Below are positions 42,473 to 50,580 of a stretch of DNA of 64,000 bases, piece by piece. Position 1 is the stretch's first letter. The number at the start of each line of letters is the position of its first letter. The notes beneath the pieces are model-generated. The model had not been told where the DNA came from. It searched no databases and saw only the letters and a list, made by a program, of their open reading frames with translations. The stretch is taken from positions 682,001 to 746,000 of the forward strand of contig NC_008699.1 of assembly GCF_000015265.1 (NCBI RefSeq), read 5' to 3'. The position numbers and the translations under genes were made by a program. This DNA is from Nocardioides sp. JS614 (GTDB taxonomy: Bacteria; Actinomycetota; Actinomycetes; Propionibacteriales; Nocardioidaceae).

Positions 42473-42777
42473 TGACCTCACCAGACGACGCGACGTCCGG
42501 CCCGCAGGAGAAGTGGCGGGTCCACAACGAGTTCGCCTCCGTGACATTGGCGCTCGTGCCCCATGGCCGGGGTACCCGCCTCCAGATCAGTGCCGGTCGG
42601 GTGGAGTCGACCGGCGTCATCGACGCGACCGTCCTCGAGGCGCTCACGATGCTCTCAGAGTCGGAACTGGCCCAGGTCGTCGCGTTCGCCGCAGACCCCG
42701 GCAACGTCTTGCACCGGGAGCCGACGACGCCCGTGGGCGGCGACGACCCTGCGGCCGGAACCCGTGGCCAGGCATGA
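42472..42777 (+). CDS. small unknown protein in the dioxygenase operon
   Basis: A 101-residue soluble protein that I do not recognise. Its core, WRVHNEFASVTLALVPHGRG then TRLQISAGRVESTGVIDATV and LEALTMLSESELAQVV, suggests a small beta sheet followed by a helix; the ends are polar and disordered. It has no cysteine, so it is not a redox carrier. It is tightly embedded: its ATG overlaps the beta subunit stop by one base and the reductase starts 19 bases after its stop. A role in assembly, stability or substrate binding of the dioxygenase is possible. Confidence 0.75.
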   Translation: MTSPDDATSGPQEKWRVHNEFASVTLALVPHGRGTRLQISAGRVESTGVIDATVLEALTMLSESELAQVVAFAADPGNVLHREPTTPVGGDDPAAGTRGQA

Positions 42778-42796
42778 AGCGGCAGAGCGGCAAGGA

Positions 42797-44050
42797 ATGA
42801 GTGGGCAGCGAATGAGCAAGCAGATCCCCGATCGGGTGGTGGTCGTCGGCTCCTCGGTCGGTGGGACCCGGGCTGCGCAGGGCCTGCGGGCAGCGGGATT
42901 CACCGGGCAGGTCGTCATCGTCGGTGCCGAGAAGGTGGCGCCGTACGACAAGCCGCCGCTCTCCAAGCAGCTGCTCTCCGGCGAGTGGAGCGTGGAGGAC
43001 ATCGCGCTGGCCTCGGTCGAGGAGCTGGGTGGCGCAGGCATCGAGCTGCGCCTCGGTGTGGCCGCGGGCGGGGTCGACGTGGCCAACCGCACGTTGACGC
43101 TCGTCGACGGCACGACGCTCGGCTACGACGCGCTGGTCATCGCGACCGGGGTCCGGCCACGCACCCTCTCGGCCCCGCGGACCGTGGCCCTGCACACCGT
43201 GCGCGAGTTGGCCGACGTCAGCGCCCTCCGCGGGGCGCTGGACTCCGGCCATGGTCTGGTCGTGGTCGGCGGCGGCTTCATCGGGGCCGAGATCGCTTCC
43301 ACCGCCGCGGGTCTGGGCGTCCCTGTGTCGATCGTCGAAGCCTTGCCGGCGCCGTTCTCGCGCGTGCTCGGAGATGAGGTCGGCGGCCTCCTGGCCCAGC
43401 TCCACGCCGAGAACGGGGTCGAGGTCGTGTCGGGCACGGGCGTCGTTGCACTGCGCTGTGGCCCGACCGGGCTCACCGAGGTCGAGCTGGGTGACGGGAG
43501 GGTGTTGTCGGCGGGTGCGGTGGCCGTGGGGATCGGCTGCGTGCCGAACACCGATTGGCTGGCTGGCTCCGGGATCCCGCTCGCGGACGGCGTCGCGACC
43601 GACCAGTTCTCGCGGGTCCGCGAGGTTCCGGGTGTCTACGCGATCGGGGATGTGGCGAACTGGCATGACGTGCGTACGGGAACGTCCCGGCGCGTGGAGC
43701 ACTGGACGCACGCCTTCCAGCAGGCCCAGCTGGTGGCCCACAACATCGTGCACCCCGATGACCTCCAAGCCCAGACACGGGCGCCGTACTTCTGGTCCGA
43801 CCAGCACGGCGTCAAGATCCAGATGGTCGGGCGCCGCGGGCGCGAGGACGCAGTCGACGTCATGTGGCGTGACACCTCGGACGGGCAGCGCCCGGTGGCG
43901 CTCTACTCCGACCGGGGGCGGTTCACCGGCGGGGTCACCTTCGGCGCACCGCAGCTGAGTGCGCGGCTGCGACGCGCCTGGGAGGACGGCCTCGCGCTGA
44001 CGGACGCATGCGCCCTCGTCGCAGGACTGCCCGCCCCCGCTCGCGCCTGA
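42797..44050 (+). CDS. FAD/NAD(P)H-dependent ferredoxin reductase of the dioxygenase
   Basis: A 417-residue reductase of the BphA4/rubredoxin-reductase group. It has the FAD motif RVVVVGSSVGGTRAAQGLR, PYDKPPLSKQLL, the NAD(P) motif LVVVGGGFIGAEIASTAAG near residue 155 and the FAD motif GVYAIGDVANWHD, and ends with a C-terminal ferredoxin-interaction domain. The FAD motif is GSSVGG instead of GxGxxG (second glycine replaced by serine), which is common in this group. ATG at 42797 or 42812 are both possible. It passes electrons to the ferredoxin at 40440. Confidence 0.9.
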   Translation: MSGQRMSKQIPDRVVVVGSSVGGTRAAQGLRAAGFTGQVVIVGAEKVAPYDKPPLSKQLLSGEWSVEDIALASVEELGGAGIELRLGVAAGGVDVANRTLTLVDGTTLGYDALVIATGVRPRTLSAPRTVALHTVRELADVSALRGALDSGHGLVVVGGGFIGAEIASTAAGLGVPVSIVEALPAPFSRVLGDEVGGLLAQLHAENGVEVVSGTGVVALRCGPTGLTEVELGDGRVLSAGAVAVGIGCVPNTDWLAGSGIPLADGVATDQFSRVREVPGVYAIGDVANWHDVRTGTSRRVEHWTHAFQQAQLVAHNIVHPDDLQAQTRAPYFWSDQHGVKIQMVGRRGREDAVDVMWRDTSDGQRPVALYSDRGRFTGGVTFGAPQLSARLRRAWEDGLALTDACALVAGLPAPARA

Positions 44051-44068
44051 CCCGAGTGCCGGCCCGGC

Positions 44069-44860
44069 TCAGCCGTAGGCCCCCCGCCAGCCCAGCGCTT
44101 CCGAGATCCGCCCGGCGGTCTCCGACAGCGTCTTCAGCTGGACTGCCTGCCCGTCCGCGTCGTCGAGCACCGGGAGAGGCAGCACGCTGGTGAGCGCTGC
44201 GGCGACGCTGCCGTCCTTGCGCCGGATCGGCACCGACAGCGAGCCGTTGTCGTCCTGGAGCTCGGCCCGGGACGCGGCGTAGCCCTGTTCGCGGACCTCG
44301 GCGAGACGCTTACGCAGCGCCGTGGGGTCGGTGATGGTGCGCGGGCTGACCGCCACCAGCGGACGTGCGAGGTAGCCCTCGACGAAGTCGGCGGGTGCGT
44401 GTGCCAGCAGCACGATCCCGAACGAGGCGCAGTGCAGCGGCAGGCGGTACTGCTCTCGGATCCGGGTGACCGCTGCGGCCTGAGGGTTCTGCTCGGCGAA
44501 GAGCGTGACGGCGTTGAAGCCGCTGCGCTCGGTGACCTTGAGCAGGCCGGGTACGTGGGGCAGCGCCTGCTCGAGGTGGCCGAGCCCGATGCCCAGAACC
44601 GGGTGGTCGCGGATGTAGGAGGTTGCCATCGCCCACATCATCGGACCGACGGAGTACTCGCCCGTGTCGGGATCGCGCTGGAGCATGCCTTCGTCGGTCA
44701 GCACACGTACCGCGCGGTAGATCGTCGCCCAGGGCTTGTCCAGCTCGCGCGAGAGGTCGGCGGGCCGCATGGGCTTGTCCGCGAGGACGCGCATGACCAG
44801 CGTGCTCCGCGACAGCGACTTCACGTGCTGGCCGCGTGGGGCTGGGCTGGTCTCACTCAT
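44069..44860 (-). CDS. IclR-type transcriptional regulator
   Basis: A 263-residue regulator with an N-terminal winged helix (STLVMRVLADKPMRPADLSRELDKPWATIYRAVRVLTDEG) and an IclR-like effector domain (CASFGIVLLAHAP, YAASRAELQDDNGSLSVPIRR). The helix-turn-helix is less canonical than in the IclR protein at 39453. It is convergent with the reductase gene and downstream of the extradiol dioxygenase gene on the same strand. A 22-bp-arm palindrome lies 29 bases before its ATG and may be its own operator. Confidence 0.87.
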   Translation of the reverse strand: MSETSPAPRGQHVKSLSRSTLVMRVLADKPMRPADLSRELDKPWATIYRAVRVLTDEGMLQRDPDTGEYSVGPMMWAMATSYIRDHPVLGIGLGHLEQALPHVPGLLKVTERSGFNAVTLFAEQNPQAAAVTRIREQYRLPLHCASFGIVLLAHAPADFVEGYLARPLVAVSPRTITDPTALRKRLAEVREQGYAASRAELQDDNGSLSVPIRRKDGSVAAALTSVLPLPVLDDADGQAVQLKTLSETAGRISEALGWRGAYG

Positions 44861-44888
44861 GGCATGCCATCCTGTCGAGCCGGCGGAC

Positions 44889-44935
44889 CTGGATATCCGC
44901 ACTGTGGCTAATCTAGCCACAGTGCGGATATCCAG
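44889..44935. promoter_or_regulatory. perfect 22-bp inverted repeat before the IclR gene
   Basis: Two perfectly complementary 22-base arms (44889-44910 and 44914-44935) around the three-base centre ATC. The inner part is GTGGCTA-ATC-TAGCCAC, and each arm also contains the palindrome GGATATCC. It lies between the extradiol dioxygenase stop (44956) and the IclR start (44860), on the same strand. It could be a terminator of the first gene, an operator of the second, or both. The absence of a T-tract and the nested symmetry lean towards protein binding. Confidence 0.6.
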
Positions 44936-44955
44936 TCGACGGCCTGCCCCCATTC

Positions 44956-45885
44956 TCACACTGGCGAGGACGTCCAGAGCCCGTCATCGGGATCGTTGAA
45001 CTGTGCCGGGATCATCACCTCGGTGATCGGGTTGGCGGTGCCCCACTGGTCGGAGTTCTCCTCGTTGATCTCGAAGACCCGGGGCACCCACGTGTCCTCG
45101 TCGGGGATCTTCTCGAGCTCGGTGGTGTACTCCATGATGTTGCCGAACGGGTCGAAGAAGTAGGAGAACGTGTTGTCGCCGGGTCCGTGGCGGCCGGGCC
45201 CCCACACGATGTCGTGGCCGTGGCGCATCAGCCGGCCCGTGCCGCGCATGTACTCGTCCAGGCCCCGCATCTCGAAGGAGATGTGGTTGAGCGAGACGTG
45301 CGGGCCCCGGGCGATGGCGAGGATGTGGTGGTCGGCGCCGCTGCGCAGGAAGCACATCTGGTCAGCCAGCCAGTCCGAGAGGCGCAGCCCGAGCAGCTCT
45401 TCGTAGAACGCCTTCGTCGCCGGTACGTCGGTGCTGTTGAAGACGACATGGCTCAGCTTCTGCGGGATCGACTCGCCAGGCTCGAGCGACCGGGCGGGCC
45501 GCGTCTCCACGTCGCTGGACACCTCGATGAGGCGGCCGTCCGGGTCGAAGAAGCGGAAGCCGTACCCACCGCCCGGGGTGTCGAGTGCGCCGGGCTGCCG
45601 GTCGAGCCGGATCCCGCGACCCCCGAGGGACTCCGCGAGGGCGTCCACGTCGCCCGTCGACCGGGCGCCGAACGCGACGACGTCGAGCCGCTTGGCGGCG
45701 TCCTTGCGGACCCGGAGGATGTAGTTCTCCGGGGAGGCCGGCGAGCCGAGGAAGACGATGCCGCTGTCCTCGGCCACCGGGACCAGGCCCCACTTGGCCC
45801 GGTAGAACTCCGCGGCGTCCTCGAAGTCCGGGGCCGCGATCCCCACGTGCCGTAGGTGCGTGATCGCACCGCCTGAGAGTTCCAC
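44956..45885 (-). CDS. extradiol (type I, VOC-fold) ring-cleavage dioxygenase
   Basis: A 309-residue protein of two VOC domains, as in 2,3-dihydroxybiphenyl 1,2-dioxygenase. The metal triad lies in the second domain: His in LSHVVFNST (near 144), His in LNHISFEMRG (near 207) and Glu in GNIMEYTTELEKI (near 257). It would cleave a catechol next to the hydroxyls in the meta fashion. The GTG at 45885 has AGGAGG 8 bases upstream. It is divergent from the dehydrogenase at 46112, sharing a 226-bp control region. Confidence 0.9.
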   Translation of the reverse strand: MELSGGAITHLRHVGIAAPDFEDAAEFYRAKWGLVPVAEDSGIVFLGSPASPENYILRVRKDAAKRLDVVAFGARSTGDVDALAESLGGRGIRLDRQPGALDTPGGGYGFRFFDPDGRLIEVSSDVETRPARSLEPGESIPQKLSHVVFNSTDVPATKAFYEELLGLRLSDWLADQMCFLRSGADHHILAIARGPHVSLNHISFEMRGLDEYMRGTGRLMRHGHDIVWGPGRHGPGDNTFSYFFDPFGNIMEYTTELEKIPDEDTWVPRVFEINEENSDQWGTANPITEVMIPAQFNDPDDGLWTSSPV

Positions 45886-46035
45886 GTCATGCCTCCTGAG
45901 TCTGCGTCGGGGACGACCTTAGGAACCCTGGGGGGCTCAGGCCATCCACGCGTGCTGATGCACCCCATCGCCGGCATCGATGCCGCCGTGCGCCTCGATG
46001 GCCGGCCCGGGGGGCCGGTCCGAGCCGGACGACGC

Positions 46036-46079
46036 TTGACAGCGTGTCAGTCTCGATGCGAGCATAATGCTCGCATTAT
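46036..46079 (+). promoter_or_regulatory. promoter region with a perfect 19-bp palindromic operator
   Basis: TGCGAGCAT-A-ATGCTCGCA at 46057-46075 is a perfect palindrome with 9-bp arms. It lies 15-21 bases after a consensus TTGACA (46036-46041) and covers CATAAT-like -10 sequences (46063-46068, spacer 21; CATTAT at 46074-46079). The dehydrogenase start follows at 46112 with GAGGAGGG. A repressor bound here would block the promoter of the 46112-50461 operon. The candidate proteins are the two IclR and the LysR regulators nearby. Confidence 0.65.
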
Positions 46080-46111
46080 GAACAACGCATCCAAATTTAC
46101 GAGGAGGGTCC

Positions 46112-46921
46112 GTGTCCCAGGCCGGTGACCACGAGCTCGCCGGACGGGCAATGCTCCTGACCGGGGCAGCGACCGGCATCGGAGCTGCGCTGTCGGCGGG
46201 TCTGCGCTCGGTGGGCTGTCACGTCGTCGAGCTCGACCGAGTTCCGCTCGCCGCCGCCGACGACCTGATCGCCCTTCCCGGCCGTCGGCACCGCGTCGTC
46301 GGCGACGTGACCGATCCGGAGGCCAATCTCGAGGCCGTGCGGCTGGCCCTTCGCGAGTTCGGGGCCCTCGACGGCTTCATCGGGAACGCCGGTGTGCACG
46401 ACGGCGGCGTGCACGTCCGCGATGCCGACCCGGCCACCCTGCGTGACCTCACCCGCACGGTCCTCGACGTCAACGTGGTCGGTTACGTCGTGGGTGCCTG
46501 CGCGGCCGCCGAGGCGGTGACGCAAGCGGGTGGCGTCATGCTCTTCACGCTGTCCGACGCGTCGTACGTCGTGTCCGGCAACGGCGCCGGCATCGCCTAT
46601 GCCGCCTCCAAGCACGCCGCGCTCGGTGTGGTGCGGTCGCTCGCGGCCAAGCTGGCGCCCGCGGTACGCGTGAACGCGGTCGCTCCGGGCGGGGTGGTGA
46701 CGCCGCTGAGCCGGGTGGCGGCGGACGGCGAGGCCACGGGGCGGCAGCAGGTCTACGAGAACGTCGAGGACTCGGTGGCCGGCATCCGTGCGCTCAATCC
46801 ACTGCGCACCATCCTCACGCCCGAGGAACTCGTTCCTCACTACCTCTACCTGTTGACCAGTCAGAGCACGGGTCTGACCGGTCACGTCGTCCGCCCGGAC
46901 GGCGGCCTCTCGATCGCCTGA
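46112..46921 (+). CDS. short-chain dehydrogenase, probable cis-dihydrodiol dehydrogenase
   Basis: A 269-residue SDR with the NAD motif MLLTGAATGIGAAL, NAG in FIGNAGVHDGG, and the catalytic set Ser-Tyr-Lys in LSDASYVVSGNGAGIAYAAS followed by KHAALGVVRSLA. The spacing of that region, with a long insert between serine and tyrosine, is that of BphB-type cis-dihydrodiol dehydrogenases, which turn the dioxygenase product into a catechol. GTG at 46112 follows GAGGAGGG. First gene of the downstream catabolic operon. Confidence 0.88.
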   Translation: MSQAGDHELAGRAMLLTGAATGIGAALSAGLRSVGCHVVELDRVPLAAADDLIALPGRRHRVVGDVTDPEANLEAVRLALREFGALDGFIGNAGVHDGGVHVRDADPATLRDLTRTVLDVNVVGYVVGACAAAEAVTQAGGVMLFTLSDASYVVSGNGAGIAYAASKHAALGVVRSLAAKLAPAVRVNAVAPGGVVTPLSRVAADGEATGRQQVYENVEDSVAGIRALNPLRTILTPEELVPHYLYLLTSQSTGLTGHVVRPDGGLSIA

Positions 46922-46992
46922 CCGGCGGTCGACCGATCCACCCCGCACCCGACTACTCCGGCGCGCTCGCGCCCCCACCGAAGGAGACCCTC

Positions 46993-48015
46993 GTGGCCAG
47001 CTACGAGAACGCCACCGACGCCCGCGCCTGGGCCCGGCAGAACCTGAGTGGCGTGACCGGGTGCGTGATGCCCTCGTTCACGTCGGACATGTCCGGGCTC
47101 AACGAGGCAGCCATCGTCCACGACATCCACCACGAGCTCGAGCTCGGGTTCAGCGGCTTCCTCATCGTGGCCGAGTGCGGGACCACGCCCGAGGAGCTCG
47201 AACGCTTCATCGACATCTGCGTCGCGGAGAGTGGCGAGGCGATCACGATCCTCCAGGCCGCCGAGCCCACGGTGGAGGCGAACGTCGAGCTGATCCGCCG
47301 GTCCGCCCGGGCCGGCGTGGACCTGGTGATGCCGTCCTACCCGATCGGGTTCTACCCGCAGAGCGGCGAGGAGGTCGTCGCCTACACGCGAGCCCTCGCC
47401 GAGGCCAGTCACCTCGGTCTGATCGTGTTCGCGATGAACCTCTGGAACTTCGAGCGCCTGCACCCCTCCGGCTTTGCGGTCGACTGGCTGCGGCGACTCG
47501 TCGACGACGTGCCCAACGTCGTGGCGATCAAGAACGAGGTGGCCGAACCAGGCGTGGCCGGCATCGCGGACGTGTTCCGCCGGTTCGCGGACGATGTGGT
47601 CGTCGCGGACCCTCTGGAGATGAACTCCCCGGCGTGGATCACGACCTACGGCATGCGGTGGATGGGGACGTCCAACTACGAGTACTTCGGCGGCGATGTG
47701 CCCCGCTACTTCGAGCTGCTCCAGGACCCGGAGCGCTACGACGAGGCCATGGAGATCTACTGGCGGTTGCACCCGGCCCGGCAGGCGACCGGCTCGCTGA
47801 TGAAGGAGGCCAACGGCGGCACCGTCTTCGTGCACCGAATGCTATGGAAGTACCAGGGCTGGCTGCAGGGCTTCAACGGCGGCCCGGTGCGGCCGCCGCA
47901 CATGCGGCTCCTGGACCGGCAGATGCGCACGCTGCGTGCGGCTGCGATCGCCAGCGGCCTCGACGTCACCGACGAGCCGGACACCGAGTTCTTCCGCGGA
48001 CGGATCCAGGCATGA
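46993..48015 (+). CDS. DapA-superfamily hydratase-aldolase
   Basis: A 340-residue class I aldolase of the dihydrodipicolinate synthase superfamily. The Schiff-base lysine is in NVVAIKNEVAEPG (near residue 178), with GCVMPSFTSDMSGLNEAA at the N-terminus and ECGTTPEEL in place of the GTTGE box. In polycyclic-aromatic pathways such enzymes (NahE type) split the ring-opened product to an aldehyde and pyruvate, which fits the neighbouring dioxygenases and aldehyde dehydrogenase. GTG start with GAAGGAG eight bases upstream. Confidence 0.85.
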   Translation: MASYENATDARAWARQNLSGVTGCVMPSFTSDMSGLNEAAIVHDIHHELELGFSGFLIVAECGTTPEELERFIDICVAESGEAITILQAAEPTVEANVELIRRSARAGVDLVMPSYPIGFYPQSGEEVVAYTRALAEASHLGLIVFAMNLWNFERLHPSGFAVDWLRRLVDDVPNVVAIKNEVAEPGVAGIADVFRRFADDVVVADPLEMNSPAWITTYGMRWMGTSNYEYFGGDVPRYFELLQDPERYDEAMEIYWRLHPARQATGSLMKEANGGTVFVHRMLWKYQGWLQGFNGGPVRPPHMRLLDRQMRTLRAAAIASGLDVTDEPDTEFFRGRIQA

Positions 48016-49031
48016 TCGAGCCGGACGCCACGAAGGTCAGGGTGGTCAGCGCCGAGGAGGTGCTGCGGCACGGCACGCCGGCGCTCGCCCTGGCCTCGGC
48101 CCGGACCGCGGCCGACATGCGGCGCGATCCCAGCTCGGCCGTCAAGCGGCTCAACCTCGGGCTGCCCGGCGGCTGGATGCGGGTTCTCGCCGCCTCGCTG
48201 CCATCGCTCGGCGTGTTCGGCTACAAGGAGTTCCACTACTCGCCGGGCGGCGTGCTGCGCTACGCCATCCACCTGTTCTCCACCGAGGACGGGCGACCGC
48301 TCGGCATCGTCGACGCCTCCATGATCACGACGCTGCGCACGGCCGGCAGCGCGGTTGCCGCCGCGACGGCGTACTTCGGCCAGCCGGAGCGTCCGCTCAC
48401 CGTCGGGGTCATCGGCTCGGGCGCCGAGGCGCAGGCCGGGCTCCGTGCCCTGGCCGCCGCGCTGCCCGTCAAGGCAGCGCACGTCACCAGCCGGAACGAG
48501 GCCAACCGTGCCGGGTTCGCCGAGCGGCTGAGCGGCGAGCTGGGCATCCCGGTCGTCCCGGTGCCCGATGCGGCCTCGGCGGCACGGGACGCCGACGTCG
48601 TCTACGTCGGCACCGGTTCGTCGTCGGTGGTGGTCCGCGCGGAGGAGCTGGCTGCCGTCCCGCTGGTGCTGTCCATCGGGTCGACCATGCCTGACCAGCG
48701 CGAGCTGCCCGGCGAGGTCCTGGCCGGCGCGGCCGTCCTGGTCATCGACACCCCGGACGTGCTCGAGGAGTCCGGTGACGCGCTGGACGCCGCCTCGATC
48801 GGCCTCGACCGGTCGAGGGTCCGGATCCTCGGCGACTTCGTCGCCGACCCCGGCCCCCGCGCCGCCGGGACGACGCTCTACAAGTCGATCGGGTCACCCG
48901 AGCAGGACCTCGTCCTGGCCAAGGCCATCGTCGACGACATGGCGGGGCTCGACGGCCGGTTCGTCGACAGCCTCACGGACCTCAAGCGCAACCTCAAGCC
49001 ACTCGCACCCACCTCGAAGGAGCAACCATGA
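48012..49031 (+). CDS. ornithine cyclodeaminase / mu-crystallin family enzyme
   Basis: A 339-residue NAD(P)-dependent protein with a Rossmann fold: GVIGSGAEAQAGLRALAAAL near residue 135, VVYVGTGSSSVVV and the family's ALDAASI region. Members include ornithine cyclodeaminase, alanine dehydrogenase and ketimine reductases, acting on imines or amino acids. Its place between the aldolase and the aldehyde dehydrogenase (ATGA overlaps at both ends) suggests that the pathway handles a nitrogen-containing or imine intermediate; that is inference. The lysine in FGYKEFHYSP corresponds to the family's substrate-site lysine. Confidence 0.85.
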   Translation: MIEPDATKVRVVSAEEVLRHGTPALALASARTAADMRRDPSSAVKRLNLGLPGGWMRVLAASLPSLGVFGYKEFHYSPGGVLRYAIHLFSTEDGRPLGIVDASMITTLRTAGSAVAAATAYFGQPERPLTVGVIGSGAEAQAGLRALAAALPVKAAHVTSRNEANRAGFAERLSGELGIPVVPVPDAASAARDADVVYVGTGSSSVVVRAEELAAVPLVLSIGSTMPDQRELPGEVLAGAAVLVIDTPDVLEESGDALDAASIGLDRSRVRILGDFVADPGPRAAGTTLYKSIGSPEQDLVLAKAIVDDMAGLDGRFVDSLTDLKRNLKPLAPTSKEQP

Positions 49032-50461
49032 GCAGCGGCCTGTGGATCGACGGCGGTTGGCAGGAGTCGCGAGGCGATCGCGGTGAGTTCGCCGTGGTCG
49101 ACCCGGCGACCACCGGCGTCCTCGCCCGCGTCGTCGACGGCTCGGTCGAGGACATGGCCGCCGCCGTGGATGCGGCGTCTCGAACCCACGAGACCTGGGC
49201 CGAGACCCCGGCCCGGGAGCGGTCCGTCGTGCTGCGGCGGGCCTGGGAGCTGATGACGGAGCGGTCCGAGGAGCTGGCCCGCCTGATCGTGCTGGAGAAC
49301 GGCAAGGCGCTCCCGGACGCACGCAGCGAGGTGGTGTACGCGGCGGAGTTCTTCCGGTGGTTCTCGGAGGAGGCCGTCCGGGCCCACGGTGACATGCGTC
49401 GCTCGCCCAGTGGGCAGAACTGGATCATGGTCACCGAGGAGCCGATCGGCGTGGCGCTGCTGGTCACGCCGTGGAACTACCCGGCGGCGATGGCCACGCG
49501 CAAGATCGCACCGGCGCTGGCCGCGGGCTGCACGGCCGTGCTCAAGCCGGCTGCCGAGACCCCGCTCACCGCGCTCGCCCTCGCCGAGCTGCTGGCCGAC
49601 GCTGGGCTGCCCGACGGCGTGCTGAACGTGGTCTGCACGACCCGTGCCGGCCAGCTGGTCGAGCACGCTCTCGGCGACCCCCGGGTGCGGGCGCTGTCCT
49701 TCACCGGGTCGACCGAGGTGGGCCGCAAGCTGCTGGCGCTGGCTGCCAGGAACGTCGTCCGAGCCTCGATGGAGCTCGGCGGCAACGCGCCGTTCGTCGT
49801 CCTGGACGACGCGGACCTGGAAGAGGCCGTCGAGGGCCTCATGGTGGCGAAGCTGCGCAACGGTGGCTCGGCGTGCACGGCGGCCAACCGGATCTACGTG
49901 GCCGACCGGGTGGCCGACGAGTTCGTGGAGCGGTTCACGGCCCGCATGGCCGGCGTGCGCCACGGCAACGGCCTGGACGAGGGGGTCGAGCTCGGGCCGC
50001 TCGTCAACGAGGACACCCAGCGCAAGGTCGGGGAGCTGGTCGACGGCGCGCTGCGCGAGGGCGCTTCGCTCGCGACCGGTGGCGGCCACGATGGCCTGCC
50101 GGGTTACTCCTACCGCGCCACCGTCCTCACAGACGTCAAGCCCGACGCGGAGATCCTCAAGCACGAGATCTTCGGTCCGGTCGCGCCCATCGTGAGGTTC
50201 GGCGAGGACGCCGAGGCGGTAGCCCTCGCCAACGACAGCGAGTTCGGACTCATCTCCTATCTCTACACCCGCGACCTCGACCGAGGTCTGGCGGTCTCTC
50301 GTCGGCTCCGCTCGGGAATGGTCGGCGTCAACCGCGGGGTGGTGTCCGACCCGGCCGCGCCATTCGGCGGGGTCAAGCAGTCGGGCATCGGCCGTGAGGG
50401 TGCTGCCGAGGGTCTCCGTGAGTTCACGGAGATGAAGTACACGGCCATCCCCTACCGGTAG
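49028..50461 (+). CDS. aldehyde dehydrogenase, succinate-semialdehyde subfamily
   Basis: A 477-residue NAD(P)-dependent aldehyde dehydrogenase. The motifs are TPWNYPAAMATRKIAPALAA, FTGSTEVGR, the glutamate in MELGGNAP and the catalytic cysteine in GGSACTAANRIYV. It is clearly paralogous to the gabD product at 3580-4959. In this operon it probably oxidises the aldehyde released by the aldolase. The ATG overlaps the stop of the cyclodeaminase-like gene. It is the last gene before a 26-bp-arm terminator. Confidence 0.92.
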   Translation: MSSGLWIDGGWQESRGDRGEFAVVDPATTGVLARVVDGSVEDMAAAVDAASRTHETWAETPARERSVVLRRAWELMTERSEELARLIVLENGKALPDARSEVVYAAEFFRWFSEEAVRAHGDMRRSPSGQNWIMVTEEPIGVALLVTPWNYPAAMATRKIAPALAAGCTAVLKPAAETPLTALALAELLADAGLPDGVLNVVCTTRAGQLVEHALGDPRVRALSFTGSTEVGRKLLALAARNVVRASMELGGNAPFVVLDDADLEEAVEGLMVAKLRNGGSACTAANRIYVADRVADEFVERFTARMAGVRHGNGLDEGVELGPLVNEDTQRKVGELVDGALREGASLATGGGHDGLPGYSYRATVLTDVKPDAEILKHEIFGPVAPIVRFGEDAEAVALANDSEFGLISYLYTRDLDRGLAVSRRLRSGMVGVNRGVVSDPAAPFGGVKQSGIGREGAAEGLREFTEMKYTAIPYR

Positions 50462-50522
50462 GCGGGTGGCTAGACGGGGAGCCTGCGAGGAGACGTCGCC
50501 CGCCCCAGGCCCTCCGCCCGCC

Positions 50523-50580
50523 GCTGTGACCGAGGCGCTGCGCCGGCGTCCGCCCGCCGGCGCAGCGCCTCGGTCACAGC
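50523..50580. terminator. bidirectional terminator with perfect 26-bp arms
   Basis: Perfect inverted repeat with 26-base arms (50523-50548 and 50555-50580) and the six-base loop TCCGCC. It lies between the convergent aldehyde dehydrogenase and LysR genes and covers the LysR stop codon, so the last LysR codons form part of one arm. It separates the catabolic operon from the following genes. Confidence 0.85.
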
